DNA of 48,957 bases, taken from a virus. The notes under the pieces are model-generated. The model was not told where the DNA came from. It did not search any database and saw only the letters and a list, made by a program, of their open reading frames with translations. Location: IMG/VR virus record IMGVR_UViG_3300048583_000144, positions 1-48,957 of that record. The stretch is one strand, 5' to 3'. Shown piece by piece: positions 17,426 to 28,159 of this stretch. Position 1 is the stretch's first letter. Every line of letters begins with the position of its first letter. The position numbers and the translations under genes were made by a program.

Positions 17426-20400
17426 ATGGCTCTCCCCACACCATTCGCCCAAGTTCGGGACCAGTTCAAATCCGCACAGCAGAACAACCTGCTTCCAGGT
17501 CAGTTCTCTATGCGCGATTTTGCGCAGGTTATGGCTCAAGCTAGCCAAGACCCGATGCAGCAGCAAGCCTACTCCGGCATTGCTGATGACAACTTACTCA
17601 CTCACGCACTCAAACGTGGGTCTGCTGCAATCAACGACGCAATCCAATACACCGGACTTGACCAAGGTGCGGCTGACGTTGGTCGTTATGTAGCTGAGAA
17701 TTTCGGGGTCAAGAACACTGAGTATGTTGCAGATATGGCTAGTCACTTTCCGAGAACTGTGTTAGACATGGCTCCGATGATGGCTGGTGGGTTTGTGCCT
17801 AAGGCTGCTGGGATGCTAATGGGCGCTACCGCTGGGTTGGCTGGTTCTGGTGCATTGGAAGCTAGTGATAGTTATTTTGACGCATCTATTGCAGCTGCTA
17901 CACCGTGGGCGGCTACAAAGGTATTCGGCTTGACTGGTAAGTTGGGGATGCAGGCATTGGGTAAAATTCCTGGTGCGAACAAACTCGGGCTCATGGGTGG
18001 GGAGTTGGTTGAAGAAACTATTGAACGTGGTGGGCAGAAAGTTACAGAGCAGGTCTTAAAGGCGGTAACAGCGCCGGATAGAATCGCGAATTACTTGTCA
18101 GGGCAAGTCGGTGCGGGTGCTACATTCTTGGGTGTTGACATTGCTCGTATGGGCGAGGATGCGTTGACACCTGAGCACTTGCTCGGTTCAGCGTTGATGA
18201 ATGCCGCGTTCTTGCCGTTCGATGTTGTCGGATTGGTTCGGCCCCATGACATTGCTGGAACAAGGAAGGAAATCCGGCGCGAATCAAAAACGCCAGAAGA
18301 GTTCAGCAAAGAACCTACGGCTGCGCAAGCCGCAAGGAATAAATTCTTCGAAGACTTCAGCAAGAAACCAACGGATGTTAATAAGCTTCTATTGAGCCGT
18401 GAACGTGGTCTGGACATTGCGCAGGAGTTCTTGAACATCAAGGCTCGCGAAGAAATGCAGGTTCAGACTGAGGCTAGCCGAGCCAAGCTGGATTCTGATT
18501 TTGCTGACAATTTGGACCTGCTTCGTAAAGCGGGTGCGCTACCAGCAACGGTGAAGATCGAAACTTTACTCGACAATCCAAAGCTGGCTCAGGACCCAGT
18601 GTTGAGGAAAACAGTTGAGGATTACAAAAAGGGCAAGGAGGATCTAGCTAAAGTCGAGGCCAAAATTGGTGCTGCCGATACTGAAACATTGTTCGGAGTT
18701 GCTATTGAAAAACTTGGCCTTGATCCAGCCGGGGAGTTTCTGACGACTCCTTGGGACGTTCGCACGGCTGAGTTGTATAAAAAGCAATTTGGTGGCAAAC
18801 TTGCGGAAGAGCAAATTGCGGAACTATGGGCCACGCACCAAAAACAGCGCGGCTTGGAACAGCTGGACATGACCGCGTTTCCTAATTGGAAGGCTCCTGT
18901 GGTGGAGCAGGCGCAGACTCCAAAGGAAAAGAAAGCAAAGGCGAAAAAAGCAACAAAAGCCAAGAAAGAAGCAGAAAATGCTGCCGCTGGCGTTGTTAAA
19001 CCACCTGTGGAAGCTCCGGAGGTACCAGTTGATGTTGATGCTACCACAAAATCTTTCATCCGCCAAGCCGTGGCTAAGTCTGAGCCAGGAGCGGACGCAA
19101 AAGCGATCATTGAGTTCATGGACCCCAAACTCGCTGCTGAACCTAACTTCGAAGCTTTGATTACAGAAGTAGTTTCGGAAATGCCTGGCCGAGCTTATGA
19201 CCCAATGTCGGGCAAAATCATCTCAACCGAAACCGACCCAATAACTGCTACTATGGCAGCTGCCGGGGAGCAGACGGTTGTGAATAAATCCGCTCCTGAT
19301 ACCAGTGTTGTGCAGGGGGATATTGCTGAAGCTATTGCAACAGGCGCAACAGCGGAAGAACCTGTTATTGCTAGTGTAGCTAAAGCTAAAGCTGCGGCGG
19401 CAAAAGCTAACTCTAAAATTGGGGGTAAGAAAACTCAAGCGAGGGGTGAAAAAGCTAAGAAAGTAGCTGAAGTCAAAAAGAAGAATTCTGAACTCACCCA
19501 GGAAGAAAAGGACGCTCTGGATTTAGACAGTGAGAAAAAGCTTACCACACTCAAAACTGAGATCAAGAGTCTCGGTTCGGAGCTGATGGATTCTTTTAAC
19601 ATTCTTGGAGCTGTTCCAGAGGCGCAAGCCAAACGACAGGCTGAACTTGTTTATCAAATGGTAAACAAGATGAAGGAATACATCTATGAGACTATCCGAG
19701 TATGGTCACGTAAAAGCGGGTTGATCCGAATTGATGATACAACAATTCGAGGACTATTGCAGCAAAGTCATGACGAAGCTCGCCAGCAGTTCATCCAGAG
19801 CGTTGAAGAACGTCTTGGACCAGAGATTCTGGCTCAAGAACAAGGTTTGCGTCAAGCTATGCAGGCTGAGCTTGCGGCTACTCCGGACACAAACCGGGCG
19901 CACATTTTGATCAAAGCTAAATTCACCGATGCTGTGGCTAAGCTTTACGCTACCAAGGGCGTAACCCTGGAGGTGCGCAACAAGATTAATGCTGTTGTTA
20001 ACGAAAACGGATTGACTTATGCCGAGGCTAAAAACTCAATTTTGAAATTTGTCGCTGACAACAACATCCCAACAGCAGAAAAGGGTTATTCGGAATTCCT
20101 CACAGCTGAAGGCGTGACTCACGCAGAATGGATTCAGTCCGTCGCTGGGTTTGAGCGTCAAAGCATGTCGACCATCCGTACACCTGACGGTGTGTTGTCG
20201 AAACTATTTTCATTCGTCCCGGGCAATCTACGCACGCAACAAACAGAAATGGGAGGTCGGACGTATGAAACGAAAGATCTCAAACCCGGTCGTGTATTCT
20301 TTTCCGAAGAAGCCCTGGCAAATGTCGTTGACCCAGTAATTCTGGGCCAGAATTTGTCGGTGAAGGAGAAACGGAGGATGTCACCAGATGACTGGTCGGA

Positions 20401-23400
20401 AAGAAGTGATATTTTGACCGCTCGGGCAACCAAGCAGATGGCTGGTGAGGAGGTTGTTAAGGGTTTGCTGCCGTTGGACGAAGGGAATGAAGGGTTTGCA
20501 TTTTTGGTTGAAAAACTCGGTAAAGACATGAGCTTGTTTGAAACGCCGCAACATGCGAATGCGATTATTGATGGGGTGCGGCAGTTTCGGAATTTGTTTT
20601 TGAAGGATGAAAAAGGTGTGTCGGGCTTGGATAAAATGCTGAGCAATCAGATGCGGAGTCAGGGCATTAACTTGTCGGAGGACAAGAATGTCCAGATGAA
20701 TCTTGCCCGGACGTTCTACAACTGGGTGCATAAGCCTAAGCATTGGTATAAGGATGTTAAATCGACGGTAAAGCTGGATACGGTGGAGTTTACTGCTGCG
20801 GATGGCACGCCGTTGACGGAGCAGGCTGAGAAGATTGTCAAAGGTTTTGTTGCTAATACGTTTGAGGCTATTGCAAAAGAGAAAGCAGCTGAGGGTAAGC
20901 AAGCTAAGACTGAAGGTGTTAGTGTAGCTAAGCTGCACGAACAGCTGAAGTTTTTAAATAACAACGAAGCTTTGGTCAGTTTGACAGGTCCGGTGAAGTT
21001 CAATATCAAATATGGAGAATTACGGACTCCGTATGAGAGAGCTGAGCTGTTGACACAGCAGTTCAGAACTACGATTAACAATGCGGCTAAGGGTAACTGG
21101 GTGCCCGAAAAGTTGTTTGTTCGCGGTAAGGAAATCGAGTTCATGGTTGATCCAGTTGATCAAAGCTCTGTGGCTTTGGATGCGCCTGCGTTGATGCAAG
21201 ATCATTTGAATGAATTGAAATTGCTGAATCCGAATTATGGGTTTTACATTCAGACTAAGCCGAAAAAGAAAACAGCTAGCGAACAAAGGATTAAGGAACT
21301 GATTGCGGAGCAGCCTGGACTGACTCGGGAGGATCGGGCTAAGTATTTGGCTAATCCTGAACTGTGGTGGGGGGTGAAAAAGGTTGTTGGCAAGGATCAG
21401 AAAGTTTCGTATGAATATCTTGCCTGGCAGGTAATGAAAAGCCAGAGCGAACGGGTTGAGTCGGCTAGTGAATTGCTGGAGAGTCATTTAAGTGACAACC
21501 TAAATCCTGATGTAATTAGTGATGTATCTGGCTATGTTGAGCCAGAAAACCGTGACCTGGACGCGGGTGGTCAGGACAAAGAAGCGGGTGAGAAAACTGA
21601 CAAAGGTTTAGTGATTAACACTACGCCGCGTGAACTTGTTTATGACAAGGAATTACAAAAAGGCGTGCGGTTGATGCAGGAGTTGAAGGATTCGGATTCG
21701 GTCAGGGCTACGGGCGAATTGAAATTGCTGAGTGAATTGGCCGAAGATTACTTCTTCGGTAATATGTCCAGTGATCAAAAGCATGTGTTCACCGAGGCGA
21801 TCATGATGGGCAAGAAAGCTGTGGTTGAGGCCATGATTAATGCTTCGAAGTTTGCACCAGAGAAGAAAGCTGCAATGCTGAAATCTTATGGTGTGATGAA
21901 AGAGCAGCATGATATCATCAAAAATACTCACTTTGATTTGGTCAAGGACGGCAAGCCTACTCAGATTGGTGACCAGGTGTTTGACATGCTGGTTGGGTTT
22001 GATATGGTTCCTAGTGATATCATGGCGGTGCTGAAACAAGCTCCGCCGGAGCTGCGCGCGCTATTGGTTAAAGCTCATAGCCAATGGAGGCAAAATGAAG
22101 GCAACCCAAAAGTGGTGTTGAATGAGCTGCGTCAGGGTATTGCTGGCCGGGTGCGGAATCTTCGCCAAATGGAGACGTATGGGGCAAAGCCGAGCAAAGC
22201 TGAATGGGAAGCTGCATTTTTTGCTGAACAAATGAAAAGCCTGGCTGATTTGGTGCAAGGCCGGAGGACCGAAGCTGTGGAAGTGGGTGATATGATCGTG
22301 GCCAGGACTGAGGATGAGCTGGCTAGCCCATTTCAGAAATACATGAAGGGAAGGACGAAGTTGGTCTGGTCTAAGAAGCTGGAGCGATTTGCGAAAAAGC
22401 ATGTTGAGGTTCAACAGGCAATTAAGAATCTGGAAACGGTGCCATTGGATCAGCGGAATATTCTTGAGGGTTCAGATGGAAAGGTTACAGCTGAGCCTGG
22501 AACACGGGATGTGCTGAACTTACCTCCTGTGCTGCATGAGTCAATGGCGCTGTATTTGAGTAAGGAAGAAATGCTTGAATATGCGCGTTTGTCTGGTGAT
22601 AATACTCTGGACAATATTGCTCAGCGGCGCAAGCTTACAGCAGAGGAAAAACGAGAAAATCCTGATTTGAAAGATCGTGAACCTTTGCTGAATGCTCAAG
22701 ATAAGGCTCGATTGCAGGAATTGAAGGAAGCTGCTGCTACTGAACGCAAGCGTAGAATTGCATTGGCAGAAAGACTTCCTTTGGCCGCTGCAACCCAGCT
22801 TCAACTCGCCATCCGTGATCGCCAAACCATGTTCGATGAAATGGTAGCACCTGAGGTTGTTGCTGAGCGTATCTTTGACGAGCTGGGTATTCCTCCGGAG
22901 GAGCAACAAGCGCACATTTCAACTCTTGCTCATATCGTTGAGCAATCCGGCCTGGACAATGTCGGGTTTGGTCAGCTGATTGATGACATGTCCATGGGTA
23001 TTTATGGCCTTGCAGATTCACGAGCCAGGAATATCTACCTTGCCGCGCCTGAGATGTTCAAATCGCTTGCGACGAAGGATCGGGCCAGAGCTATGCAGTT
23101 TGTTACTGCGCACGAGCTTGGGCATATTATTGAAGCTGATGCCCGGAATGGCAAGCTTGGTAGGTTGGCGCAGGAAGCGTATTATAAAGCCGATGATTGG
23201 TTGCAGAAGGCTAATCCAGAAACGTTGCAGGCTACGATGGACGTGTTTGTTGATGGCGTTTTGCCGAAGGAATTCAAAACGTTACCTGCGCTGGAATTGA
23301 GCAAGGACATGCGGCCTGAGGAATTCTTTGCCAACGTTTCAGCGATGCATCAGTTGTCGTTGTTGAAAAAGCCAGATACAATGGCTTGGCAGATGATGCC

Positions 23401-26400
23401 AGCGGCGTTGCGTAATGTGTTCGACTGGTTTGCAGGGCATTTGCACAAGGTCGTACAAGCGGCTAAGTTGTTTAAAGCTGCTCGAGGTGACTTTGCAAAT
23501 TATCGTGAAGCTGCCGGGCTGATGAAAAACTTGGAGGCAATTCGCAAAAATGCTCGTGAAGCCGAACAGAATCTCGCTACGGTTGAGAGAATGTTCAGTT
23601 ATGATCCGCAGAATTATCCAACGCTGAAAAGTAGTTTGTTGGAATTTGTGGATCCTGCAGTGTTGGATGCTCCAGGCGCAAAAGACTGGGTGCAACTTGC
23701 TAGCGGGCAGCGATTGGGGTATGCTGGAGATACGATGAAAACCGTCGGGCATCAAGTTAGTAGACTGCTTGAAAAAGGTGAGGATTTGGCATTCAGATTC
23801 ACTGAGTATTTGCCGATCTTTGCTCAGATGCGTGACTTTACTTACGGTGTCAACCGCAGCATTGCGCAGGCAATTATGCCGATTTACGGCCAACAACGGA
23901 TTGACGGCGGCGTTCACGTGGTGGATGCTGAATGGTCCAGGATTGATAAATCAACTGAAGCAACTGAAGCTCTCCGGTTGGTTTCTCAGGACGCTGACAT
24001 GCGAAGTATGGACGTGTTGACGTTCGATGAAAACACTAGGAATTTCATCTTTAACGAATCAGCAATGTCTGAACGTGCTCGGTCGCAGATGAATAAATTG
24101 ACACCTGAGCAACGGAGTGACGTAATTAACTATTACAAAAAACAGCGCCTGGCGTATCTCGAAAGCAACAAACAAGTTGTTCAGCAGGAACACACTGCGA
24201 ATACATTCACATTGGCTAAGTTCATCTCAGCATTGCCGTCGTTTGCGGAAGGTAATCCGAAAGGCTTGGGTCATAAAGATGCTCGCAACATTGCTCACGG
24301 GCTTTACATGGCTATGCAGCAAGGAGTGACTCAAGAAGTCTACTCCAACGTGCAGCATTTCAATGATGTTGACTTTACTGCGGTTTTGAAATTCGCTGAT
24401 GGCTTGCTTGGCCGTGCAAAAACTCTAGAGGAGAACTTTGCCAAAAATCCTGAATACCTCACTTTCCGCAGGTTCAAACCTGTGTTTATCGAGGTCGAAC
24501 GACTGGAGCAAGGCAAGGTTCGGCGTGTCGCAAAAGACTTTAACACAGCAGCTGAAGCGGACAAATTCCTTGAATCCGCTAAGTCCGGCGGTTGGAGAGA
24601 AACCAAGCGCCAAATCAACACGGGGCCAAGAAAAATGGACCTTAACCGCAATTCAGCGGAGTTCAAGCTACTTCAAGACAAAGAAAATTCTCTGCGAGCT
24701 TTGCTTGACGAAATGCCTATTGCTGATGACGCTAAAGACGCCATTCGCAGCAAACTCGGCTTCGTTTCTGAACTGACTAAAGCGGCTAACGCTGAAGGTT
24801 ATGGCTTCGGCACTAAGCGCAAATATGTCGAGGGATTCGAGGACCAAAATCCTCGGTTACAGTTTCTTGAATATGTGAAGAGAAGCCAGCGCATTGCGCA
24901 TACGCGAGTATTGGATGCGGCGACTAATTTCATGTTTGCTGATCCGGCGTTGAACGAAACTCCGCTGACGAAAAAGCAGTTTGAAGATATGCTGGAGAAT
25001 TTCAGGAGTCCCGATAGCGAATTTGGTCGAATGATCGGTAAGGCTAATGCTGTTTGGTTCATTGGGTTCAATATTCCAAGTCATATGGTTGAGTTGATGC
25101 AACCTATTTCTACTTTGTTACCTGAATGGGTAGCACAGGGAGGTGGGTATATGGACTTTGCCAGAAACATGAAAAGTATCGAGGGTCAGCTGGGCAAGGT
25201 TTATGCTAAAGCTGGCACGGCTCGGATTAAGGGCTTGAAGGGCGGAACTGAATTGAGGGATGAGAATACCTTAAGTCGGTATTTTGATAATCCCGAAGAA
25301 CAAGCGCTGATTCAAGAAGCAGTGAACCGGGGTAGAATTGGTTATGGCACAATGGAAGAGGTGTTTGACAAAGCTGGTGAGCAGCATGTTAAATTGATGG
25401 ATGTGCTGGAGAATAAGAAAACCGGCATTGCGGGTCTGGTGACTAAGCCTATTCACTGGTATGCTCAGACGAGTATGAAGGTGTATGGAATGTTCACCAG
25501 GCATAACGAATTGACAGGACTGCTGATGGGGCATAAAGTGGCTAAACAGCAGGGGTTGAAAGGTGCAGATGCGATTGAGTTTGCGTTGAATTTCTCCACT
25601 GTTGTGAATAAGTCTGGCGGTCGGGCTGGACGGCAAGCTACTCCATATAGCGGGAATAAATTGGTTGGGCATTTGTTCTTCGCTTTGCAAGGGTATGTCA
25701 CAGGCTGGTTTAGCCAGATGGCGAGGTATTATATGCATGGGTATAAAGACCATGCTGGTGTGATGCCGGTGAATAAGCAAGCTGCACAGAAAGCATTCAA
25801 AACTATGCTGTTGGCTCAGTTTGCTGCGGCCGGAGCGTTGGGGATGCCGTTTATGGGGACTCTGTTGACATTGTTGGAGAAATTTACTGACGAGGATATC
25901 AAAGGTCAGATGTTCCAGGCGTTAGATGAGGTTACCGGCGACCCGCTGATTAGTAATCTTGCCAGCCACGGTATGGCCAGTTCTATGATGAAAGGCATGG
26001 GGTTCCCTATTGACTTGCATAGTAGGTTTGCTATGGGAGGTATGCTTGGGTTCAATGAATACACAGGCTTTACTCCTGCAAGCTTGATGGGACCTACTGG
26101 CAGTATGGTCGAGGGCATGTGGAATATGGGTAAGACGATTGCAAGTGAAGGTGATGTGTTTGCTGGCATGGAAAAAGGCGGTCCGGCTTGGAGTAGGAAG
26201 ATGCTTGAAATGGTGAGAAATGAGGGTAAAGTGAGCATTGGCGGAGCTGGTAGTGTTGAGTTGGAAGGGATTAACAAATATTTGTATGCTGCTGGATTTG
26301 GCAATACAGAAGTTAACAAACTCCGAGCAATGAGTCGCATGGCTGATCAAGCTACACTGGCAGATAAGAAGAAAGTCAACGCTGCTGTGGGTCGGTTACA

Positions 26401-26800
26401 GGCTGTATTGGGTAGCAATCCTCAAGTAGCTAATATGCGCCTTCGAGAAGAAGCCATGAAGCTGCTGCCAGATGACTTGCCGTCGCATGAAATGGGGCCA
26501 ATGCTGCAACAGACAATGAAGGAGTTGCTTGACGCGTTAGGCGGGAACGAAGCCAAAAAAAGGCTCCCTGCCGACATGCGACAAGGAGCCAATTCAAGGG
26601 TTGCTAGGGGGGTAGCCAGGACTGCGCAGGCTATTGGAACGACATTGCCTACTCGATCAAAGGTGGCCGAGTATCAAGTGATGGATTCTGTGTTTGAGCA
26701 GTTTGGTGTTCCTGGGCCAAGCCGGAGATACCGTCAGGCAGCGCAGGAGGATGCAATGATGCAGCAGAACCCGATGATGTTCCGCAGCCAGTTGCCATAA
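17426..26800 (+). CDS. Giant virion-associated polyvalent protein with HELGH metalloprotease motif
   Basis: At 3,124 residues this gene takes up 19% of the genome. The first 280 residues are Gly/Ala-rich with hydrophobic stretches that could enter a membrane. Two Lys/Ala-rich linkers follow (about 502-520 and 655-700). A zinc protease core shows HELGHIIEAD at 1896-1905 (ligands H1896, H1900, catalytic E1897), with a possible third ligand in MRPEEFF (1962-1968). The C-terminal 800 residues resemble the large polyvalent proteins of podoviruses that are injected with DNA. It likely opens the cell envelope or delivers activities to the cell during ejection. A virion RNA polymerase was considered, but I saw no polymerase motifs. 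Confidence 0.75.
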   Translation: MALPTPFAQVRDQFKSAQQNNLLPGQFSMRDFAQVMAQASQDPMQQQAYSGIADDNLLTHALKRGSAAINDAIQYTGLDQGAADVGRYVAENFGVKNTEYVADMASHFPRTVLDMAPMMAGGFVPKAAGMLMGATAGLAGSGALEASDSYFDASIAAATPWAATKVFGLTGKLGMQALGKIPGANKLGLMGGELVEETIERGGQKVTEQVLKAVTAPDRIANYLSGQVGAGATFLGVDIARMGEDALTPEHLLGSALMNAAFLPFDVVGLVRPHDIAGTRKEIRRESKTPEEFSKEPTAAQAARNKFFEDFSKKPTDVNKLLLSRERGLDIAQEFLNIKAREEMQVQTEASRAKLDSDFADNLDLLRKAGALPATVKIETLLDNPKLAQDPVLRKTVEDYKKGKEDLAKVEAKIGAADTETLFGVAIEKLGLDPAGEFLTTPWDVRTAELYKKQFGGKLAEEQIAELWATHQKQRGLEQLDMTAFPNWKAPVVEQAQTPKEKKAKAKKATKAKKEAENAAAGVVKPPVEAPEVPVDVDATTKSFIRQAVAKSEPGADAKAIIEFMDPKLAAEPNFEALITEVVSEMPGRAYDPMSGKIISTETDPITATMAAAGEQTVVNKSAPDTSVVQGDIAEAIATGATAEEPVIASVAKAKAAAAKANSKIGGKKTQARGEKAKKVAEVKKKNSELTQEEKDALDLDSEKKLTTLKTEIKSLGSELMDSFNILGAVPEAQAKRQAELVYQMVNKMKEYIYETIRVWSRKSGLIRIDDTTIRGLLQQSHDEARQQFIQSVEERLGPEILAQEQGLRQAMQAELAATPDTNRAHILIKAKFTDAVAKLYATKGVTLEVRNKINAVVNENGLTYAEAKNSILKFVADNNIPTAEKGYSEFLTAEGVTHAEWIQSVAGFERQSMSTIRTPDGVLSKLFSFVPGNLRTQQTEMGGRTYETKDLKPGRVFFSEEALANVVDPVILGQNLSVKEKRRMSPDDWSERSDILTARATKQMAGEEVVKGLLPLDEGNEGFAFLVEKLGKDMSLFETPQHANAIIDGVRQFRNLFLKDEKGVSGLDKMLSNQMRSQGINLSEDKNVQMNLARTFYNWVHKPKHWYKDVKSTVKLDTVEFTAADGTPLTEQAEKIVKGFVANTFEAIAKEKAAEGKQAKTEGVSVAKLHEQLKFLNNNEALVSLTGPVKFNIKYGELRTPYERAELLTQQFRTTINNAAKGNWVPEKLFVRGKEIEFMVDPVDQSSVALDAPALMQDHLNELKLLNPNYGFYIQTKPKKKTASEQRIKELIAEQPGLTREDRAKYLANPELWWGVKKVVGKDQKVSYEYLAWQVMKSQSERVESASELLESHLSDNLNPDVISDVSGYVEPENRDLDAGGQDKEAGEKTDKGLVINTTPRELVYDKELQKGVRLMQELKDSDSVRATGELKLLSELAEDYFFGNMSSDQKHVFTEAIMMGKKAVVEAMINASKFAPEKKAAMLKSYGVMKEQHDIIKNTHFDLVKDGKPTQIGDQVFDMLVGFDMVPSDIMAVLKQAPPELRALLVKAHSQWRQNEGNPKVVLNELRQGIAGRVRNLRQMETYGAKPSKAEWEAAFFAEQMKSLADLVQGRRTEAVEVGDMIVARTEDELASPFQKYMKGRTKLVWSKKLERFAKKHVEVQQAIKNLETVPLDQRNILEGSDGKVTAEPGTRDVLNLPPVLHESMALYLSKEEMLEYARLSGDNTLDNIAQRRKLTAEEKRENPDLKDREPLLNAQDKARLQELKEAAATERKRRIALAERLPLAAATQLQLAIRDRQTMFDEMVAPEVVAERIFDELGIPPEEQQAHISTLAHIVEQSGLDNVGFGQLIDDMSMGIYGLADSRARNIYLAAPEMFKSLATKDRARAMQFVTAHELGHIIEADARNGKLGRLAQEAYYKADDWLQKANPETLQATMDVFVDGVLPKEFKTLPALELSKDMRPEEFFANVSAMHQLSLLKKPDTMAWQMMPAALRNVFDWFAGHLHKVVQAAKLFKAARGDFANYREAAGLMKNLEAIRKNAREAEQNLATVERMFSYDPQNYPTLKSSLLEFVDPAVLDAPGAKDWVQLASGQRLGYAGDTMKTVGHQVSRLLEKGEDLAFRFTEYLPIFAQMRDFTYGVNRSIAQAIMPIYGQQRIDGGVHVVDAEWSRIDKSTEATEALRLVSQDADMRSMDVLTFDENTRNFIFNESAMSERARSQMNKLTPEQRSDVINYYKKQRLAYLESNKQVVQQEHTANTFTLAKFISALPSFAEGNPKGLGHKDARNIAHGLYMAMQQGVTQEVYSNVQHFNDVDFTAVLKFADGLLGRAKTLEENFAKNPEYLTFRRFKPVFIEVERLEQGKVRRVAKDFNTAAEADKFLESAKSGGWRETKRQINTGPRKMDLNRNSAEFKLLQDKENSLRALLDEMPIADDAKDAIRSKLGFVSELTKAANAEGYGFGTKRKYVEGFEDQNPRLQFLEYVKRSQRIAHTRVLDAATNFMFADPALNETPLTKKQFEDMLENFRSPDSEFGRMIGKANAVWFIGFNIPSHMVELMQPISTLLPEWVAQGGGYMDFARNMKSIEGQLGKVYAKAGTARIKGLKGGTELRDENTLSRYFDNPEEQALIQEAVNRGRIGYGTMEEVFDKAGEQHVKLMDVLENKKTGIAGLVTKPIHWYAQTSMKVYGMFTRHNELTGLLMGHKVAKQQGLKGADAIEFALNFSTVVNKSGGRAGRQATPYSGNKLVGHLFFALQGYVTGWFSQMARYYMHGYKDHAGVMPVNKQAAQKAFKTMLLAQFAAAGALGMPFMGTLLTLLEKFTDEDIKGQMFQALDEVTGDPLISNLASHGMASSMMKGMGFPIDLHSRFAMGGMLGFNEYTGFTPASLMGPTGSMVEGMWNMGKTIASEGDVFAGMEKGGPAWSRKMLEMVRNEGKVSIGGAGSVELEGINKYLYAAGFGNTEVNKLRAMSRMADQATLADKKKVNAAVGRLQAVLGSNPQVANMRLREEAMKLLPDDLPSHEMGPMLQQTMKELLDALGGNEAKKRLPADMRQGANSRVARGVARTAQAIGTTLPTRSKVAEYQVMDSVFEQFGVPGPSRRYRQAAQEDAMMQQNPMMFRSQLP
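26555..26590 (-). terminator. Intrinsic terminator for leftward transcripts, inside the giant gene
   Basis: Read leftward, GGCTCC (26590-26585) pairs with GGAGCC (26567-26562), extendable to 9 bp, followed by seven T. This is a textbook intrinsic terminator, about 290 bases past the stop of the last leftward gene. It lies within codons of the rightward giant gene (Lys-Lys-Arg-Leu region). Confidence 0.75.
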
Positions 26801-26881
26801 ACTGAAACACTAATTGTGATTCTGTTTTTGGTGGAACAGGTATGAATACTTGCGCTTGTTTGCGTCGATCAGGTCGAGTTT

Positions 26882-28159
26882 TCATTTGGCTTTATTTGTG
26901 GATTTCAAATGCTCTGTGAGCTTTTCTTCAGCACCTGGAACCGTATAGACGAACCTACTAACAAGTTGGCCTTGCGGGTTAGTGCCGGAGATTTGTTTTA
27001 AAACCGCTCGGTCAGTAGTGACCAAATGGGTAAGGATGTTTTCGAGGTCTTGCCCGGACGCGTCACGATAAAAGACTGATAAAAGTGATTTTTTCGTGAT
27101 GTAATACGGGGGCTTTTCAGATTCCTTGATGATCAACCGCATGATTGATTCAGAAACAGAAGCGAGTTCATTACGTCCTGTGCCAGCGAAGATACGATCA
27201 ACAGCAGGCTCAATTTGATCCATTAGCATTACTGCTGTAGACAAATTGTCCGGATTTAGAATCATGTCGTCGGAATCCGAAAGAGACAATAGCATTGCTA
27301 GTTTAATTACGTAACCAGCTTTACTCTGCAAAAAGCCTGCTAAGGCCGCGGAGTGAGGCTGGTTTCGCCGTTCTGCGTGGGTCATATACCACGAGTCATA
27401 GTATGCTGCACCTTCGTCACTCCAAGTGAATGCGCCAGAAAGCTGGCGAATCTGATGCAATCGTTCTTTTGCTTTATCCCAAGCGGCGTATTGTTCAGCT
27501 GTGATAGTAGGTCGTGGTACTGGAGGCGCGTTACGATCCGCATAGACAAACGCACATCGCCTGGAAAACCCTGTAGATAAGACTTTTTCACTAATTAATG
27601 CGTTGGTTACTTCAGGTGTTAAGCATCCGAGAATTGAGACGTAGGGATTAGGAATAAGGTCGGAGCCGCGGCCAATTGTTTTAACTTCAAAGACATGTCG
27701 GTCCCAGATGTCTGTGAGGACTGTGATGTATCCAATGGGGTCTCCACCTGTCTGGACGAGAGTGAGGAGTTCGTTCGCAAATATCGCGGTTTGCCGGAAC
27801 TCTTCCTGCATTCCAGTTTCTTTGTTGAAGAACTTTTGAATCGTGGGGCTTTTTTCTGCCGCGAAGTCTTTGAGCCAGGCTTCTTTGGTGGTAGCACTGC
27901 CGAGGACGTAACATGCTTTGGTGTCGCTGATGAGCGCGCGAGCAATGTCAACGGCTGTGGACTTGGCCATACCGGGTGGTCCCACGAGTAGAACGTAGAT
28001 GTTCGGGAAAACGGTGAAGATACCCTGAGGGGTCCACACTCTTTTGCCGATAGCATGCGATAAAGCAGACAAGGCACACCATGTGTGATAATTCGGGGGG
28101 CATTCGTTGCCTTGGGAATAGATTGCATATTGTTCGAGGAAGGATATAGGTTTAGTCAT
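26882..28159 (-). CDS. DUF3987-like replicative ATPase/helicase
   Basis: I start at the ATG at 28159 (425 residues); the longer frame begins with TTG at 28174. A P-loop VGPPGMAKST lies at 59-68, inside a domain typical of DUF3987 and related primase-helicase ATPases, and later acidic and Arg-containing segments (GFSRRCAFVYAD) fit sensor or arginine-finger positions. It lies at the end of a ligase-polymerase operon and overlaps the ligase gene by 8 bases, so a replication helicase role is likely. No primase domain is visible. Confidence 0.7.
   Translation of the reverse strand: MTKPISFLEQYAIYSQGNECPPNYHTWCALSALSHAIGKRVWTPQGIFTVFPNIYVLLVGPPGMAKSTAVDIARALISDTKACYVLGSATTKEAWLKDFAAEKSPTIQKFFNKETGMQEEFRQTAIFANELLTLVQTGGDPIGYITVLTDIWDRHVFEVKTIGRGSDLIPNPYVSILGCLTPEVTNALISEKVLSTGFSRRCAFVYADRNAPPVPRPTITAEQYAAWDKAKERLHQIRQLSGAFTWSDEGAAYYDSWYMTHAERRNQPHSAALAGFLQSKAGYVIKLAMLLSLSDSDDMILNPDNLSTAVMLMDQIEPAVDRIFAGTGRNELASVSESIMRLIIKESEKPPYYITKKSLLSVFYRDASGQDLENILTHLVTTDRAVLKQISGTNPQGQLVSRFVYTVPGAEEKLTEHLKSTNKAK

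Noticed and set aside
23339-23917. 192-codon minus-strand frame inside the giant gene
   Set aside because: It is composed of His/Arg/Leu-rich shadow sequence; the rightward frame clearly codes.
17426-26800. N4-type virion RNA polymerase
   Set aside because: Size and position fit, but I found no single-subunit polymerase motifs.
26801-26881. Terminator for the rightward late block
   Set aside because: Only a weak CTGTT/AACAG hairpin is seen after the late stop codon; no good stem with a T tract.
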